Made by a program: the position numbers and the translations under genes
In this document: positions 31,133-40,131 of the stretch, piece by piece
Layout of the letters: each line of letters begins with the position of its first letter
Numbering within the stretch: position 1 is the stretch's first letter
Source of the DNA: RPQJ01 sp963706755
Lineage (GTDB): Bacteria; Pseudomonadota; Gammaproteobacteria; Steroidobacterales; Steroidobacteraceae
Direction: 5' to 3'
DNA length: 64,000 bases
Assembly (NCBI GenBank): GCA_963706755.1
Contig: CAVPNH010000014.1
Location: forward strand, 124,001 to 188,000
The notes under the pieces: generated by a model
The model's database searches: none
What the model saw: the letters and a program-made list of their open reading frames with translations, nothing else
Told to the model about the DNA's origin: nothing

Positions 31133-31224
31133 GGAGAGGTGGCCGAGTGGTCGAAGGCGCTGGACTGGAATTCCAGTTACATCTCAACGGGTGTACGTGG
31201 GTTCGAATCCCACCCTCTCCGCCA
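31133..31224 (+). tRNA. tRNA-Ser (anticodon GGA)
   Basis: This is a 92-base class II tRNA: acceptor GGAGAGG / CCTCTCC, anticodon loop CTGGAAT on a CTGGA/TCCAG stem, a long variable arm (ACATCTCAACGGGTGT), T-loop TTCGAAT, and an encoded CCA. It reads UCC and UCU codons. Confidence 0.97.
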
Positions 31225-31232
31225 CGAATCGC

Positions 31233-31257
31233 AACGCCCCGCAAGGGGCGTTTGCGT
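31233..31257 (+). terminator. Terminator after tRNA-Ser
   Basis: An 8-bp stem AACGCCCC / GGGGCGTT closes a GCAA tetraloop and is followed by TGCGTTT. It is nine bases past the tRNA end. Confidence 0.75.
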
Positions 31258-31358
31258 TTCCGGGGTCCTCGGCGCGGATTCCTGGTGCACGGAACTTCAC
31301 CTATTGCGGCAGGCCCGCCGTCCGGTAGATTTCTCGGGATCACCCCAAGGAGCCCTCC

Positions 31359-32423
31359 ATGCCCCTCGTCTCAATGCGCCAGCTGCTCGACCACGCGGCC
31401 GAGCACGGCTACGGCCTGCCGGCCTTCAACGTCAACAACCTCGAACAGGTCCGCGCCATCATGGAGGCGGCCGACGAGACCTGCAGCCCGGTCATCATGC
31501 AGGGCTCGGCCGGCGCGCGGAAATACGCCGGCGAGGCCTTCCTGCGCCACCTGATCCAGGCCGCGATCGAGGCCTATCCGCACATCCCGGTCGTGATGCA
31601 CCAGGACCACGGCCAGTCGCCCGCCGTGTGCATGGGCGCGATCCGCTCGGGCTTCTCGAGCGTGATGATGGACGGCTCGCTGATGGAGGACGCCAAGACG
31701 CCCTCGTCCTACGAGTACAACGTCGAGACCTCGCGCAGGGTCGTGGATTTCTCCCACGCGATCGGAGTGACGGTGGAGGCGGAGCTCGGCGTGCTGGGTT
31801 CCCTCGAGACCATGCGCGGCGACAAGGAGGACGGGCACGGCGCCGAGGGCACCATGACCCGCGAGCAGCTGCTCACCGATCCCGACCAGGCGGCCGACTT
31901 CGTGGCGAAGACCCAGTGCGACGCGCTCGCCATCGCCATCGGCACCTCGCACGGCGCCTACAAGTTCACGCGCAAGCCCACCGGCGACATCCTCGCGATC
32001 CAGCGCATCAAGGAGATCCACGCGCGCATCCCGAACACGCACCTCGTGATGCACGGCTCATCGAGCGTGCCGCAGGAGTGGCTCGAGATCATCCGCAAGT
32101 ACGGCGGCCAGATGAAGGAGACCTACGGCGTACCGGTGGAGGAAATCGTCGAGGGCATCAAGCACGGCGTGCGCAAGATCAACATCGACACCGACATCCG
32201 ACTTGCCATGACGGGTGCCATCCGACGTCACATGTCCGAGAAGCCCTCGGAATTCGATCCACGCAAGTTCCTCGCGGACGCGCAGAAGGCGGCGCGGGAC
32301 ATCTGCAAGCTCCGCTACGAGGCCTTCGGCTGCGCGGGGCAGGCGGCGAAGATCAAGCCGCTGTCGCTCGAGAAGATGGCGGAGCGCTACAGGAAGGGCG
32401 AGCTCAACCAGATCGTGCAGTAG
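31359..32423 (+). CDS. fba: Class II fructose-bisphosphate aldolase
   Basis: This 354-residue enzyme interconverts fructose-1,6-bisphosphate and two triose phosphates. Zinc-binding segments are VVMHQDHGQS, the Glu/His region EAELGVLGSLE and LVMHGSSSVP, with IGTSHGAYKF and KINIDTDIRLAMTGAIR for phosphate binding. The length fits the Calvin-cycle/gluconeogenic subtype (FbaA-like, about 345-355 residues). It starts after the tRNA-Ser terminator; apbE follows after three bases. Confidence 0.95.
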   Translation: MPLVSMRQLLDHAAEHGYGLPAFNVNNLEQVRAIMEAADETCSPVIMQGSAGARKYAGEAFLRHLIQAAIEAYPHIPVVMHQDHGQSPAVCMGAIRSGFSSVMMDGSLMEDAKTPSSYEYNVETSRRVVDFSHAIGVTVEAELGVLGSLETMRGDKEDGHGAEGTMTREQLLTDPDQAADFVAKTQCDALAIAIGTSHGAYKFTRKPTGDILAIQRIKEIHARIPNTHLVMHGSSSVPQEWLEIIRKYGGQMKETYGVPVEEIVEGIKHGVRKINIDTDIRLAMTGAIRRHMSEKPSEFDPRKFLADAQKAARDICKLRYEAFGCAGQAAKIKPLSLEKMAERYRKGELNQIVQ

Positions 32424-32426
32424 GGC

Positions 32427-33467
32427 GTGCACGCCGCCCGGACTCTTGCGGCGATCGTCCTCACGTGGGTGTGCGCCTGCACGCCCGCGCCGGAGCAGTT
32501 CGACGGCCGCACGATGGGTACGACCTGGAGCGTCACCGTCACGCGACTGCCCGAGGGCGTGACTCGCGAGGCACTGCAGGCGGTCATCGATAGCGTGCTT
32601 GAGGAGATCAACCGGCACCTCTCGACCTACGATCCGGCGAGCGAGATCTCGGCGTTCAATGCGAGTCGTTCCACCGACGCGATCGAGGTGTCTCCGCAAC
32701 TGCGCGAGGTCGTCGCGATTTCGCTCGAGGTCAGTGCCGCCACGGGTGGGGCATTCGACATAACCGTCGGCCCGCTCGTGCGGGCCTGGGGATTCGGCAG
32801 CGGGCAGGGCGCGGCCTTGCCCGCGGTGCCGCCAACCCTCGACACGGCGCCGGCAGCACTGGACAGGATCCGTGAGACCACCGGCTACCAGAAGCTCGAG
32901 TTGCCGGCCGGCGTGCACACGCTTCGCAAGGTGCTGCCGACGCTCGAACTGGACGTGAACGGAATCGCGCCCGGCTACGCGGTGGACCTGATCGCCGAGC
33001 ACTTCGAAGCACTCGGCGTGCGGGACTACCTCGTGGAACTGGGCGGCGAGCTCCGCGCCCGCGGGCGCAGCCCCGGCGGGAGCCCGTGGCGCGCGGCGGT
33101 CGAGGTGCCGTGGAGTGGCGAGCGCAGGCCCTACACTCTGGTCGAACTCGACGGCATGAGCGCCTCGACGTCGGGAGATTACCGCGACTTCCGTATCGTC
33201 GGCGGCCGACGCGTGTCGCACACGATCGACCCTCGTACGGGAGCGCCGGTCACGAACGGGCTCGCCTCGGTCTGCGTCCTGCTTCCATCCGCGGCGCGTG
33301 CCGACGGCTGGGCGACGGCGCTCATGGTCCTCGGGCCTGAAGACGGACTGGCACTCGCGCGCAGGTCGGGCCTGGCGGCGCTCTTCATCGAGCGGGACGC
33401 GTCGGGCCACGGATTCAGTGAGCGCTCGACCCCGGAGTTCGAACGCTTGCGCCGCGCGCTCGACTGA
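32427..33467 (+). CDS. apbE: ApbE, FAD:protein FMN transferase (lipoprotein)
   Basis: This 346-residue protein attaches FMN to Thr residues of respiratory proteins such as NqrB, NqrC and RnfG. An N-terminal hydrophobic segment ends in a plausible lipobox (VCAC, Cys18), then TMGTTWSV, the central YDPASEISAFN, LDVNGIAPGYAVD, VELGGELRARG and HTIDPRTGAPV, all ApbE core motifs. GTG 32427 is three bases after the fba stop. No Nqr or Rnf gene is in view, so the target is unknown. Confidence 0.92.
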   Translation: MHAARTLAAIVLTWVCACTPAPEQFDGRTMGTTWSVTVTRLPEGVTREALQAVIDSVLEEINRHLSTYDPASEISAFNASRSTDAIEVSPQLREVVAISLEVSAATGGAFDITVGPLVRAWGFGSGQGAALPAVPPTLDTAPAALDRIRETTGYQKLELPAGVHTLRKVLPTLELDVNGIAPGYAVDLIAEHFEALGVRDYLVELGGELRARGRSPGGSPWRAAVEVPWSGERRPYTLVELDGMSASTSGDYRDFRIVGGRRVSHTIDPRTGAPVTNGLASVCVLLPSAARADGWATALMVLGPEDGLALARRSGLAALFIERDASGHGFSERSTPEFERLRRALD

Positions 33468-33483
33468 CCGCTATTATCGGCGC

Positions 33484-34074
33484 ATGGCGGAACCCCCGAT
33501 CCGGCTGCGTCGACGCCCGCACCTCGCGCCGCTCATGGTGCCGCTGCTGTTCGTTCTGTCCGCGGGCGCGGGCGTCTTCTGGATCAGCACCTGGGCGCGC
33601 ACGACGGTCGTGGTCATGCTGCGGCATGCGGAGGCGGAGACCGATCCCACAGGCGATCCCGACCTGAGTCCGGCTGGGGAAGCGCGTGTCCGCGGGCTCG
33701 GCCAATATGTCGCGGGCGTCCTCGCCAGCGGGAAAGTGGACTACCTCTATGCGGGCGACACGCGTCGCGCCGAGCAGACGGCGGCCCCGATCGCGAACCA
33801 GTTCCAGTTGCCGATCAATCTGCTGGCCCCGAGTGACTGGGACGGGCTTGCGAGCCGCATCAAGCGGGAGCACCGCGGCAAGACGGTCGTGGTCGTGGGG
33901 TATTCGAGCACCATCCCCGGGGTGCTGAGCCGGATCAGCGCCACGGACGTGGCCATAGCCGACGATGAGTACGACGCGATCTACGTGGTCGTCATGCCGA
34001 GCCTGGGTTCGGCGCAGCTCTTCAAGCTGCGCTACGGGCCGGCGGTTCCAGTCGGCGCAGCCTCTGGCAAGTAG
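33484..34074 (+). CDS. Membrane-anchored histidine phosphatase-like protein
   Basis: This 196-residue protein has a single membrane segment (about residues 17-37, LMVPLLFVLSAGAGVFWIS) and a periplasm-facing histidine-phosphatase domain (VVVMLRHAEAETDP, DLSPAGEARVRGL, YAGDTRRAEQTAAPIA). The second conserved His (usually GHxx) is replaced by VVGYSSTIPG, so catalytic ability is doubtful. It begins 16 bases after apbE. Confidence 0.78.
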   Translation: MAEPPIRLRRRPHLAPLMVPLLFVLSAGAGVFWISTWARTTVVVMLRHAEAETDPTGDPDLSPAGEARVRGLGQYVAGVLASGKVDYLYAGDTRRAEQTAAPIANQFQLPINLLAPSDWDGLASRIKREHRGKTVVVVGYSSTIPGVLSRISATDVAIADDEYDAIYVVVMPSLGSAQLFKLRYGPAVPVGAASGK

Positions 34075-34148
34075 GTCGCGCGGCGCCGGATCGACCGTTA
34101 CCGGTCTGTTAAGAATATCACGTAACTGTTTGTATTCATTAAGCGAGG

Positions 34149-34613
34149 TTACTTCCTGGCGCCTGCCTCGATGGCCTTCTTCACGAACGCCTCGTGCGCC
34201 CCGATCCGCAGGTCGGCGAGCACCGAGTCCTTGATCTTGCCGTCCGCACCGATGAGGTAGGTGCCCCGGCGGACGCCGAATCCCAAGGGACCGTCGAGGT
34301 CGTAGGCCTTGACCGCCTTCTTGTCGGGATCGGCGAGCAACGGGAAGGTGAGGTCGTGCTTCTCCGCGAAACGCTTATGCGACGCGACGTCCTGCGGGCT
34401 CACGCCGACCACGCGTAGCTTCGCGCGCATCAGGTCCTGGTGCAGGTCGCGGAAGCTGCAGGCCTCTTTCGTGCAGCCCGGCGTGAAATCCGCCGGGTAG
34501 AAGTAGAGGATCAGCGGGCCGTCCGCGAGCAGCGACTTCAAGGTGTGCTTGCGCCCCTGCTGGTCGGCGAGTTCGAATTCGGGTGCTTTCTGGCCACTTT
34601 CGAGCATTGTCAT
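34149..34613 (-). CDS. bcp: Peroxiredoxin, Bcp/PrxQ family (second of two)
   Basis: This 154-residue Bcp has both peroxidatic Cys47 and resolving Cys52 (ADFTPGCTKEACSFRD), the E. coli arrangement, unlike the copy at 29071. ATG 34613 overlaps the GNAT stop (ATGA); ATG 34607, two codons on, has a better-spaced GGGGAG. It probably acts as a cytosolic thioredoxin-linked peroxidase. Confidence 0.92.
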   Translation of the reverse strand: MTMLESGQKAPEFELADQQGRKHTLKSLLADGPLILYFYPADFTPGCTKEACSFRDLHQDLMRAKLRVVGVSPQDVASHKRFAEKHDLTFPLLADPDKKAVKAYDLDGPLGFGVRRGTYLIGADGKIKDSVLADLRIGAHEAFVKKAIEAGARK

Positions 34614-35092
34614 TCTCCCCTGGCGCTCACGACGGCGCCCGACATGTCCACTTCCATCACCACGTATCCCGCGTCCTGCATCCCGCACTGGCGGTACGTT
34701 TCCTGGGCGCGCTCGTTATCTCGCTCGACGTAGAGCCGCAGGCCGCAGACGCCGGGATCGGCCTTCGCCAGGTTTTCAATGTGCTGGTAGAGGGCTCGGA
34801 AGACGCCCAGGCGCCTCGCTTCAGGCGCAACGTAGACGCTCTGGAACCACCAGAAGTCGCCGCAACGCCAGTCGCTCCACTCGCAGGTGTACATGGCCTG
34901 GCCGACGACCTTGCCATCGACCTCGGCGACGAAGTACCGGCCGTGGCCGGGTGATTCGAACACGGCGCGGACGCCGCGCTCGACCGTGGGCCGATCGAGG
35001 TGCTTGTGCTCGGCCTCGAGCGCCATCGCGACGTTGCCGTTCACGATGAACGTAATGTCGCGGGCCTCGGCCTGTCGGACGGTGATTTCCAT
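34610..35092 (-). CDS. GNAT-family N-acetyltransferase
   Basis: This is a 160-residue Gcn5-related acetyltransferase. The acetyl-CoA pyrophosphate loop lies in VAPEARRLGVFRALY (variant of Q/RxxGxG/A), preceded by the DFWWFQSVYV strand, and the NERAQETYRQCGM helix near the C-terminus is typical. The substrate is unknown. A 54-bp stretch of this gene (34827-34880) recurs, at 47 of 54 bases, at 42238-42291 next to the broken sucA. Confidence 0.88.
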   Translation of the reverse strand: MEITVRQAEARDITFIVNGNVAMALEAEHKHLDRPTVERGVRAVFESPGHGRYFVAEVDGKVVGQAMYTCEWSDWRCGDFWWFQSVYVAPEARRLGVFRALYQHIENLAKADPGVCGLRLYVERDNERAQETYRQCGMQDAGYVVMEVDMSGAVVSARGE

Positions 35093-35120
35093 CAGGCGAT
35101 CATACAGGCGCGGCTTCCGG

Positions 35121-35148
35121 TTGCGGGCAGGCAGGCCGGTGCTACAAT
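35121..35148 (+). promoter_or_regulatory. Promoter of tRNA-Ala
   Basis: TTGCGG, 16 bases, TACAAT, ending 14 bases before the mature 5' end of tRNA-Ala. Good sigma-70 match. Confidence 0.65.
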
Positions 35149-35162
35149 GCGCGCCCTTTCGT

Positions 35163-35238
<76 letters not shown>

Positions 35239-35245
35239 CCATTCG

Positions 35246-35279
35246 ACGGCCGGGTCCCAGACCTGGCCGTTCTTCTTTT
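35246..35279 (+). terminator. Terminator after tRNA-Ala
   Basis: A 10-bp stem ACGGCCGGGT / ACCTGGCCGT (one G-T pair) with loop CCCAG is followed by TCTTCTTTT. A second perfect 11-bp hairpin (GCGGTGCCGTC / GACGGCACCGC, 35281-35312) follows immediately. Confidence 0.8.
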
Positions 35280-35334
35280 GGCGGTGCCGTCGCTGGCCGA
35301 TGACGGCACCGCGCCGGTAAACTGCTGATCGCGC

Positions 35335-35410
35335 GCCCCGGTAGCTCAGTGGATAGAGCGACCGCCTCCTAAGCGGTAGGTCGTCGGTTCAACTCCGGCC
35401 CGGGGCGCCA
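35335..35410 (+). tRNA. tRNA-Arg (anticodon CCT)
   Basis: This 76-base tRNA has acceptor GCCCCGG / CCGGGGC, D-arm GCTCAGTGGATAGAGC, anticodon loop CTCCTAA on stem ACCGC/GCGGT, T-arm GTCGG/CCGGC with loop TTCAACT, discriminator G and encoded CCA. It reads AGG. A -10-like TAAACT sits at 35318-35323. Confidence 0.96.
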
Positions 35411-35560
35411 ATCCCCCCCGAGTGGGCGCCTGTCAGGACGCCGAGGCTTCGGACGCCCCTCAAGGGCTAAGATGGCGGCAGGCGACAGCCGGACGAGCGG
35501 CCCGATCCCAGGTCGCCCAGGGTCGAAAACCGGCACGTCGAGAACGAGGGCCCGGTGCGG

Positions 35561-37340
35561 ATGGATCCGACGCACTTAGTGCGTGAGCTTCGCCGCCGCG
35601 GTGTGTTCCGGGGCGCGGCGTTCTATGTCGTCGCGGCCTGGGTGACGTTGCAGGTGAGCGACCTGGCCCTGCCCGGCCTTGGTCTGCCCGAGGCCGCGAT
35701 CCGTTTCGTCTGGATCGGTGCCTTCCTCGGGTTCCCGCTCGCGCTGTTCTTCAGCTGGCGATACGAATTCACGCGCGACGGCATCGTTCGCACGCCACCG
35801 TCCTCGGGCGAAGCAGTCGATACGCGGCTGCACGCGCTCGATTACGCGCTGCTCGCCGCTCTCGTGGCAATCGCCGGTGCAATCGCCTATGGGGTCGTGG
35901 GACAAGTACGCCGCGCTCACGCCCCGATGCAGGCGTCGTTGGCTCCGCCGCCCGAGGGGCGCATCTCGATAGCGGTGCTGCCGCTCAGGAACGCGTCGGG
36001 CGACCCCGAGCAGGAGTACCTGAGCGATGGCCTGACCGAGGAGCTGATCGTGCAACTCGGGCGGCTGCATCCCGAGCGGTTGGGCGTGATCGCGCGCACC
36101 TCGGCCATGCGCTACAAGAACACGGAAAAGTCGGTAACCGACATCGGACGTGAGCTCGGCGTGGGGTACGTGCTCGAGGGCAGCGCGCTGCGCGAGGGCG
36201 GCCGGGTACGCGTGACGGCTGAGCTCATCCAGGCGAGCGACCAGACGCAGCTGTGGGCCGAGAGCTACGACCGCGAGCTGTCAGGGATCCTGGAACTGCA
36301 GCGCGACGTGGCGCGAGCGGTTGCGAAGTCGCTGGCGGTCAAGTTGCTGCCCCGGGAGCAGGCGCGCCTCGCCGCGGTCGGGTCCGTCAACGCCGAGGCC
36401 TACGATGCCTATCTCAAGGGCTCGCAGTACTGGATCCGGCTGGGGGCCGCCGACCTCGACGCGGCGGAGAAGTACTTCAACCTGGCGCTCGAGAAGGATC
36501 CGCGCTTCGCACCTGCCTACGTGGGGCTGACGTGGGTGTGGGTTTGCCGCCAGCAGATGGGTTACGTCCGGCCGGGCGAAGCCGGGCCGAAAGCGAAGGC
36601 GGCAGTGTCGAAGGCGCTCGAGCTGGACGACGGCTATTTCGAGGCGCACCTCGCGCTGGCCGACGTCCTGACGTGGACCGACTGGAACTGGGCTGCGGCC
36701 GGCAGCGAGTGGGAGCGGGCGATCGAGCTCAATCCGGGCTACGCGGATACGCGAGCCTACTACTCCCACTACCTGCTGATTACGGGTCGTCCGGAGGAGG
36801 GCCTCAAGGAGATCGAGACCGCGTTGGGCATGGACCCGTTCAACGTGATCTTCCAGGGGTTCTACGCGGTGGCGCTCCTGTACTTCGAACGGTACGACGA
36901 CGCCCTGGAGGTGACGCGGAAAATACTGGAAGTCATGCCGGACAATCCCTTGGGACTGTCGGCGCAGTGGTGGGCTTACGAACGGGAAAGGGATGTATGA
37001 AGAGGCGTTCGCTTCCGCGAAAGCCATTGGCGGTTCTACGATGGCCCGGACCCGGGTGGGGTCCTGGATCGTGTTTATGCGGCCAACGGCTATGCCGCCG
37101 CGATGGGCCGGGCCGCAGAGCTACTGGTCGCGCGTTCCCGGGGCAAGTTCGTATCGCCGAGGGCAATCGCGGACTTGTACGTCTCGGCCGGCGACCGCGA
37201 GCAGGCCCTGGCGTGGCTGGAGCGCGCCTACGAGGCGCACGATCCGGACATGCCCTATCATTGGCTGGCCGTCGTTCGACTCGTTGCGTTCCGAACCCCG
37301 TTTCAAGGACCTCGTCCGCAAGATGAACCTGCCGGAGTGA
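35561..37340 (+). pseudogene. TolB-N/TPR membrane protein (three frameshifts near 3' end)
   Basis: The N-terminal module (LVRELRRRGVFRGAAFYVVAAWV..., two membrane segments, WRYEFTRDGIVRTP) is followed by a third membrane segment (about residues 90-110), a TolB-N/FlgO-like domain (ISIAVLPLRNASGDPEQEYLSDGLTEELI, MRYKNTEKSVTDIGRELGVGYVLEGS) and TPR repeats. Such proteins resemble the C-terminal part of CadC- or cyclase-type regulators but have no DNA-binding or cyclase domain. The frame breaks by an extra base near 36991, a missing base near 37024 and an extra base near 37270; correction gives 592 residues ending FKDLVRKMNLPE. Without correction it stops at 37000, losing only the last 110 residues. 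Confidence 0.75.
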
Positions 37341-37468
37341 CGGTCCCGGTCGGGCGCCAGCGATCCGCGCCGAGCGCCGGATCCTGGCTTGTCCTGCGCG
37401 ATGGCCTGAGGGCCCCGCATGATACGGGTGGCGTCTGCCATGGACGTGCCCGGAACGGGCGCAACGGC

Positions 37469-37903
37469 CTACCTGGCCGGGAAGCGCCTTACGCCGGCTT
37501 TGCGCGCGGCCCTGGCAAGGTCCGTGTCGAGCGTGGCAAGCGGTACTCCGGTACGCAGCGCGAGTTCCAGATAGGAGGCGTCGTAGGAAGACAGGCCATG
37601 GCGACGAGCCAGGTGCAGCGTGTCGCTCAGCGACTTGGGAAAGGTCGCATCGTCGGAGTGAATCGGTGCACTGCCCAGCATTTCGAGGAATGCCTCGCTC
37701 TGCGCTTCGGACAGAAGGCCTTTGGCTTCGGCGCGCGCAATGACGTTTCCAACCTCGAGTCCCCAGGAAACCGGGACTTCAGCTCACGTCGCGGGATCCT
37801 TGAGCGCCTCGAGCACGGCCGCAGCGTAGGCGCCATCGGCAGGCTTCGGGTCCGTCAGCAGCCAGGACATCGTGACGGAGGCGTCGAGGACGAAGGCAGT
37901 CAC
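37469..37903 (-). pseudogene. VapC-type PIN-domain toxin with premature stop
   Basis: Read from GTG 37903, the frame gives TAFVLDASVTMSWLLTD, an intact PIN start with the first catalytic Asp, then TGA at codon 40 (37784-37786), then continues in the same frame through VSWGLEVGNVIARAEAKG, HGLSSYDASYLELALRTG and LATLDTDLARAARKAG to a normal stop at 37469. The whole would be a 144-residue VapC. A single C-to-T change in a CGA Arg codon would explain the stop. The start overlaps the antitoxin stop by four bases, as in vapBC operons. Confidence 0.85.
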
Positions 37904-38151
37904 TCCCGGCCGTCCTCGATGAGCGCCCTGACGTTGGCCCGCCGCCCGGCCTTCACCGGATTGTCGCGCATGAAGGCCTGGAACTTCTCAATCGCGCCGC
38001 AGGCATCCGCGGTACGCGCCGCCGTGCTCGGCAACAGATCTGCGATCGCTTCGCCGCGGTTGGTGATCGTGAAGCGCCGGCCAGCCTTCACCTGGCGCAG
38101 CAGCTCGGGTAGGCGGGTCTTGGCATCGTAGGCGCCGATTTCGGTCTTCAT
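37900..38151 (-). CDS. Antitoxin of the Phd/YefM (VapB partner) type
   Basis: This 83-residue protein has an N-terminal Phd/YefM DNA-binding fold (EIGAYDAKTRLPELLRQVKAGRRFTITNRGEAIADLLP) and a short C-terminal toxin-binding tail. ATG 38151 is the natural start; an ATG at 38205 would add 18 residues. Intact, although the toxin gene downstream carries a nonsense codon. Confidence 0.88.
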   Translation of the reverse strand: MKTEIGAYDAKTRLPELLRQVKAGRRFTITNRGEAIADLLPSTAARTADACGAIEKFQAFMRDNPVKAGRRANVRALIEDGRE

Positions 38152-38299
38152 TCGCACGGTTCTCCTGGAGGAACCTAGTCGATAGACTGGTTTATCTGGA
38201 TGCAAACGCGGTAATTGGGGTCCGCCGAGCCCAATGGCGATTGGTCATGGACGCTCCTCCCTGGTTCCTCGAGGAATCCGAGCCGCTGACCCGCGCCTG

Positions 38300-39766
38300 T
38301 CAGTCCACCCGGTGCAGCGCCGGCAATCGCCACCTGCCCTCAAGAGCCTCGGGCTTCGGCAGGTACAGGCGAACAACCAGGTAGAAGTCGCGCTCACCGC
38401 TGGGCAACCAGTTGCTCTCCAGGTCCGGCCCCGGGGAGTCCTTCTGGACGTAGAGCGTAATGCCGCCATCGGGATCACGCTTCAGGTTGCTGCGATCGCC
38501 CAGCGAATAGCGATTGATGGGATTGTCGACGAGGTTGAAATCCATTCCATAGGCGGTCAGCGACCAGAACGCATTCACCGGCGGCAGTCCATCCTTGGCA
38601 AAACGCAGCGTGTACTTGTGCGCGCCGCTCAGGTGCTCGCCATTCGCGTCGTAATTGGCCAGGGGATACATGGATTCGATCGGGTCGTTGGCGACGATCC
38701 CCGCCAGGCTGACTGTACCAGCACGGCCAATGTAGTTTCCCACGAGGCCGTAGCGTCCATGCTCCGCGGGAAAGTAGCTCCAACCATTCACCTCGGTGAC
38801 GTCTGCGAACTTGGTGGCGGCGCCGGTCACCATGCGCCTGCCTGCCTCGAGAGCGCGGATCAGGCCGCGACGCGTCGCCTCATCGGTCTTTTCCACGTCC
38901 TGGCCTGGGCCAATGCCGATCCTGGCGAACATGCCGAGAAGGACAGCGTCACGCGCCGGCGGCGGATTTTCCGTCATGGCTCGATTGATGGTCCTCCAGT
39001 CGGCCAGCGGATCGTCCTTGCGCGGATAGGGCGGCCACACGTCGCGATTCTCGGGAGCCTTGGCGCCGGGCTTGCCCCACAGGCTGAGCGGCGTCAGCTT
39101 GAACTGGGCCTGTAGCTTGTAGACGGTTTCGAGATCTCCCGGTCCAGCCACCATGGTACGGACGAGAGCGAAGAACATGGGCGTAGGCGAGGGCGCTACG
39201 GCCTTGACGCCCTTGGGGAGCGTCCCCTTCCAGTTCGGACCCGCAATGGCGTAGTGACCGCCCTGGCCGCCGGTCGCCCGCGTGCCGATGTAGTCGAAGT
39301 TGTCGGCATCGAAGCCCGCCAGTTCGATGGACCAGTACCGGTCCTTCATTGCCGGCATGGAAATGATGATGGGCTCCTTGCTGACATCGATCCATGCCAC
39401 GGAATAGAGCGTGTCGTTGTTGGGACTTCCTCCATCTCGGTAGGTCGCGTCGGTCAGGTGCCGAGCGTGCCAGAACGTGTTCATTGGCATCGACGCCGTG
39501 CGGTCGTTTCGGGGCGGCTGCGAAACCCAAAGCCAGCGCAGCAACTGGTTGTAGTACCAGGGGAACGCGAAGACATAGGCCTGCACCCCCAGGGTGTAGG
39601 CGTATTCCTCCTTCCAGTTCTCGTCACCGGCAACGCCGGTAATCCGCGATACGGCGCCTTTGGGTGTTTCGTCGGCCCCGGCAGGAAGTGCGCCGCTCAT
39701 TGCCAGCACGCCGACGGCGAGACCGGCACATGCGAGGCACGCGGTTGTTCGCTTCAGGATCGACAT
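38300..39766 (-). CDS. DUF1254/DUF1214-domain secreted protein
   Basis: This 488-residue protein has a signal peptide (ACLACAGLAVGVLAMSGALPAGA, cleavage near residue 32), a DUF1254 region (AYVFAFPWYYNQLLRWLW, NNDTLYSVAWIDVSKEPIIISMP, RYWSIELAGFDADNF) and a C-terminal DUF1214 region (FWSLTAYGMDFNLVDNPINRYSLGDRSNLKRDPDGG). The pair is widespread in periplasmic proteins of unknown function. It stands alone on the minus strand beside the toxin-antitoxin pair. Confidence 0.85.
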   Translation of the reverse strand: MSILKRTTACLACAGLAVGVLAMSGALPAGADETPKGAVSRITGVAGDENWKEEYAYTLGVQAYVFAFPWYYNQLLRWLWVSQPPRNDRTASMPMNTFWHARHLTDATYRDGGSPNNDTLYSVAWIDVSKEPIIISMPAMKDRYWSIELAGFDADNFDYIGTRATGGQGGHYAIAGPNWKGTLPKGVKAVAPSPTPMFFALVRTMVAGPGDLETVYKLQAQFKLTPLSLWGKPGAKAPENRDVWPPYPRKDDPLADWRTINRAMTENPPPARDAVLLGMFARIGIGPGQDVEKTDEATRRGLIRALEAGRRMVTGAATKFADVTEVNGWSYFPAEHGRYGLVGNYIGRAGTVSLAGIVANDPIESMYPLANYDANGEHLSGAHKYTLRFAKDGLPPVNAFWSLTAYGMDFNLVDNPINRYSLGDRSNLKRDPDGGITLYVQKDSPGPDLESNWLPSGERDFYLVVRLYLPKPEALEGRWRLPALHRVD

Positions 39767-40131
39767 CAGGATTCTCCTTGGGCCACGCGAGGGCTCCCTG
39801 GCGCTTGTGCCGAGAAGACGTGTCCGGCTGTTATCAGCTGAGAATCGTACTCCAGTCGGTCGGGCGCCAATACCAGGCGGAAACATGATCCCGCAGGCGT
39901 CACGCGCGGCGAGTGAGGCTCACTCCGGGAACTCGTTTGGCACCGGCGGAGGGGGCGGACAGCTGCCGAGGCACTCCCGCGGGTCGGAAAGGAACCTCCA
40001 CCGGATTCGAGCAGAAAAGTGCCTGCCGCGCCGGGGCGCCGGATCTCGGACGGCCGGCGCCTACACATTCCCTGTTCCAGTCATTCCGTCCTTAGGAGCA
40101 GAATCGAGGCAGACAGAAGGGAGCGGCGGTC
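39767..40131. other. 365-bp intergenic region, no gene seen
   Basis: Divergent space between the DUF1254 gene and the next plus-strand gene. I see no convincing ORF, RNA or repeat. It should hold both promoters; GGGAG at about 40119 is a plausible ribosome site for the gene at 40132. Confidence 0.5.

Noticed and set aside
37784..37786. TGA in the VapC frame as selenocysteine
   Set aside because: The position is not a catalytic Cys in PIN domains and no selenocysteine insertion hairpin or sel gene is visible.
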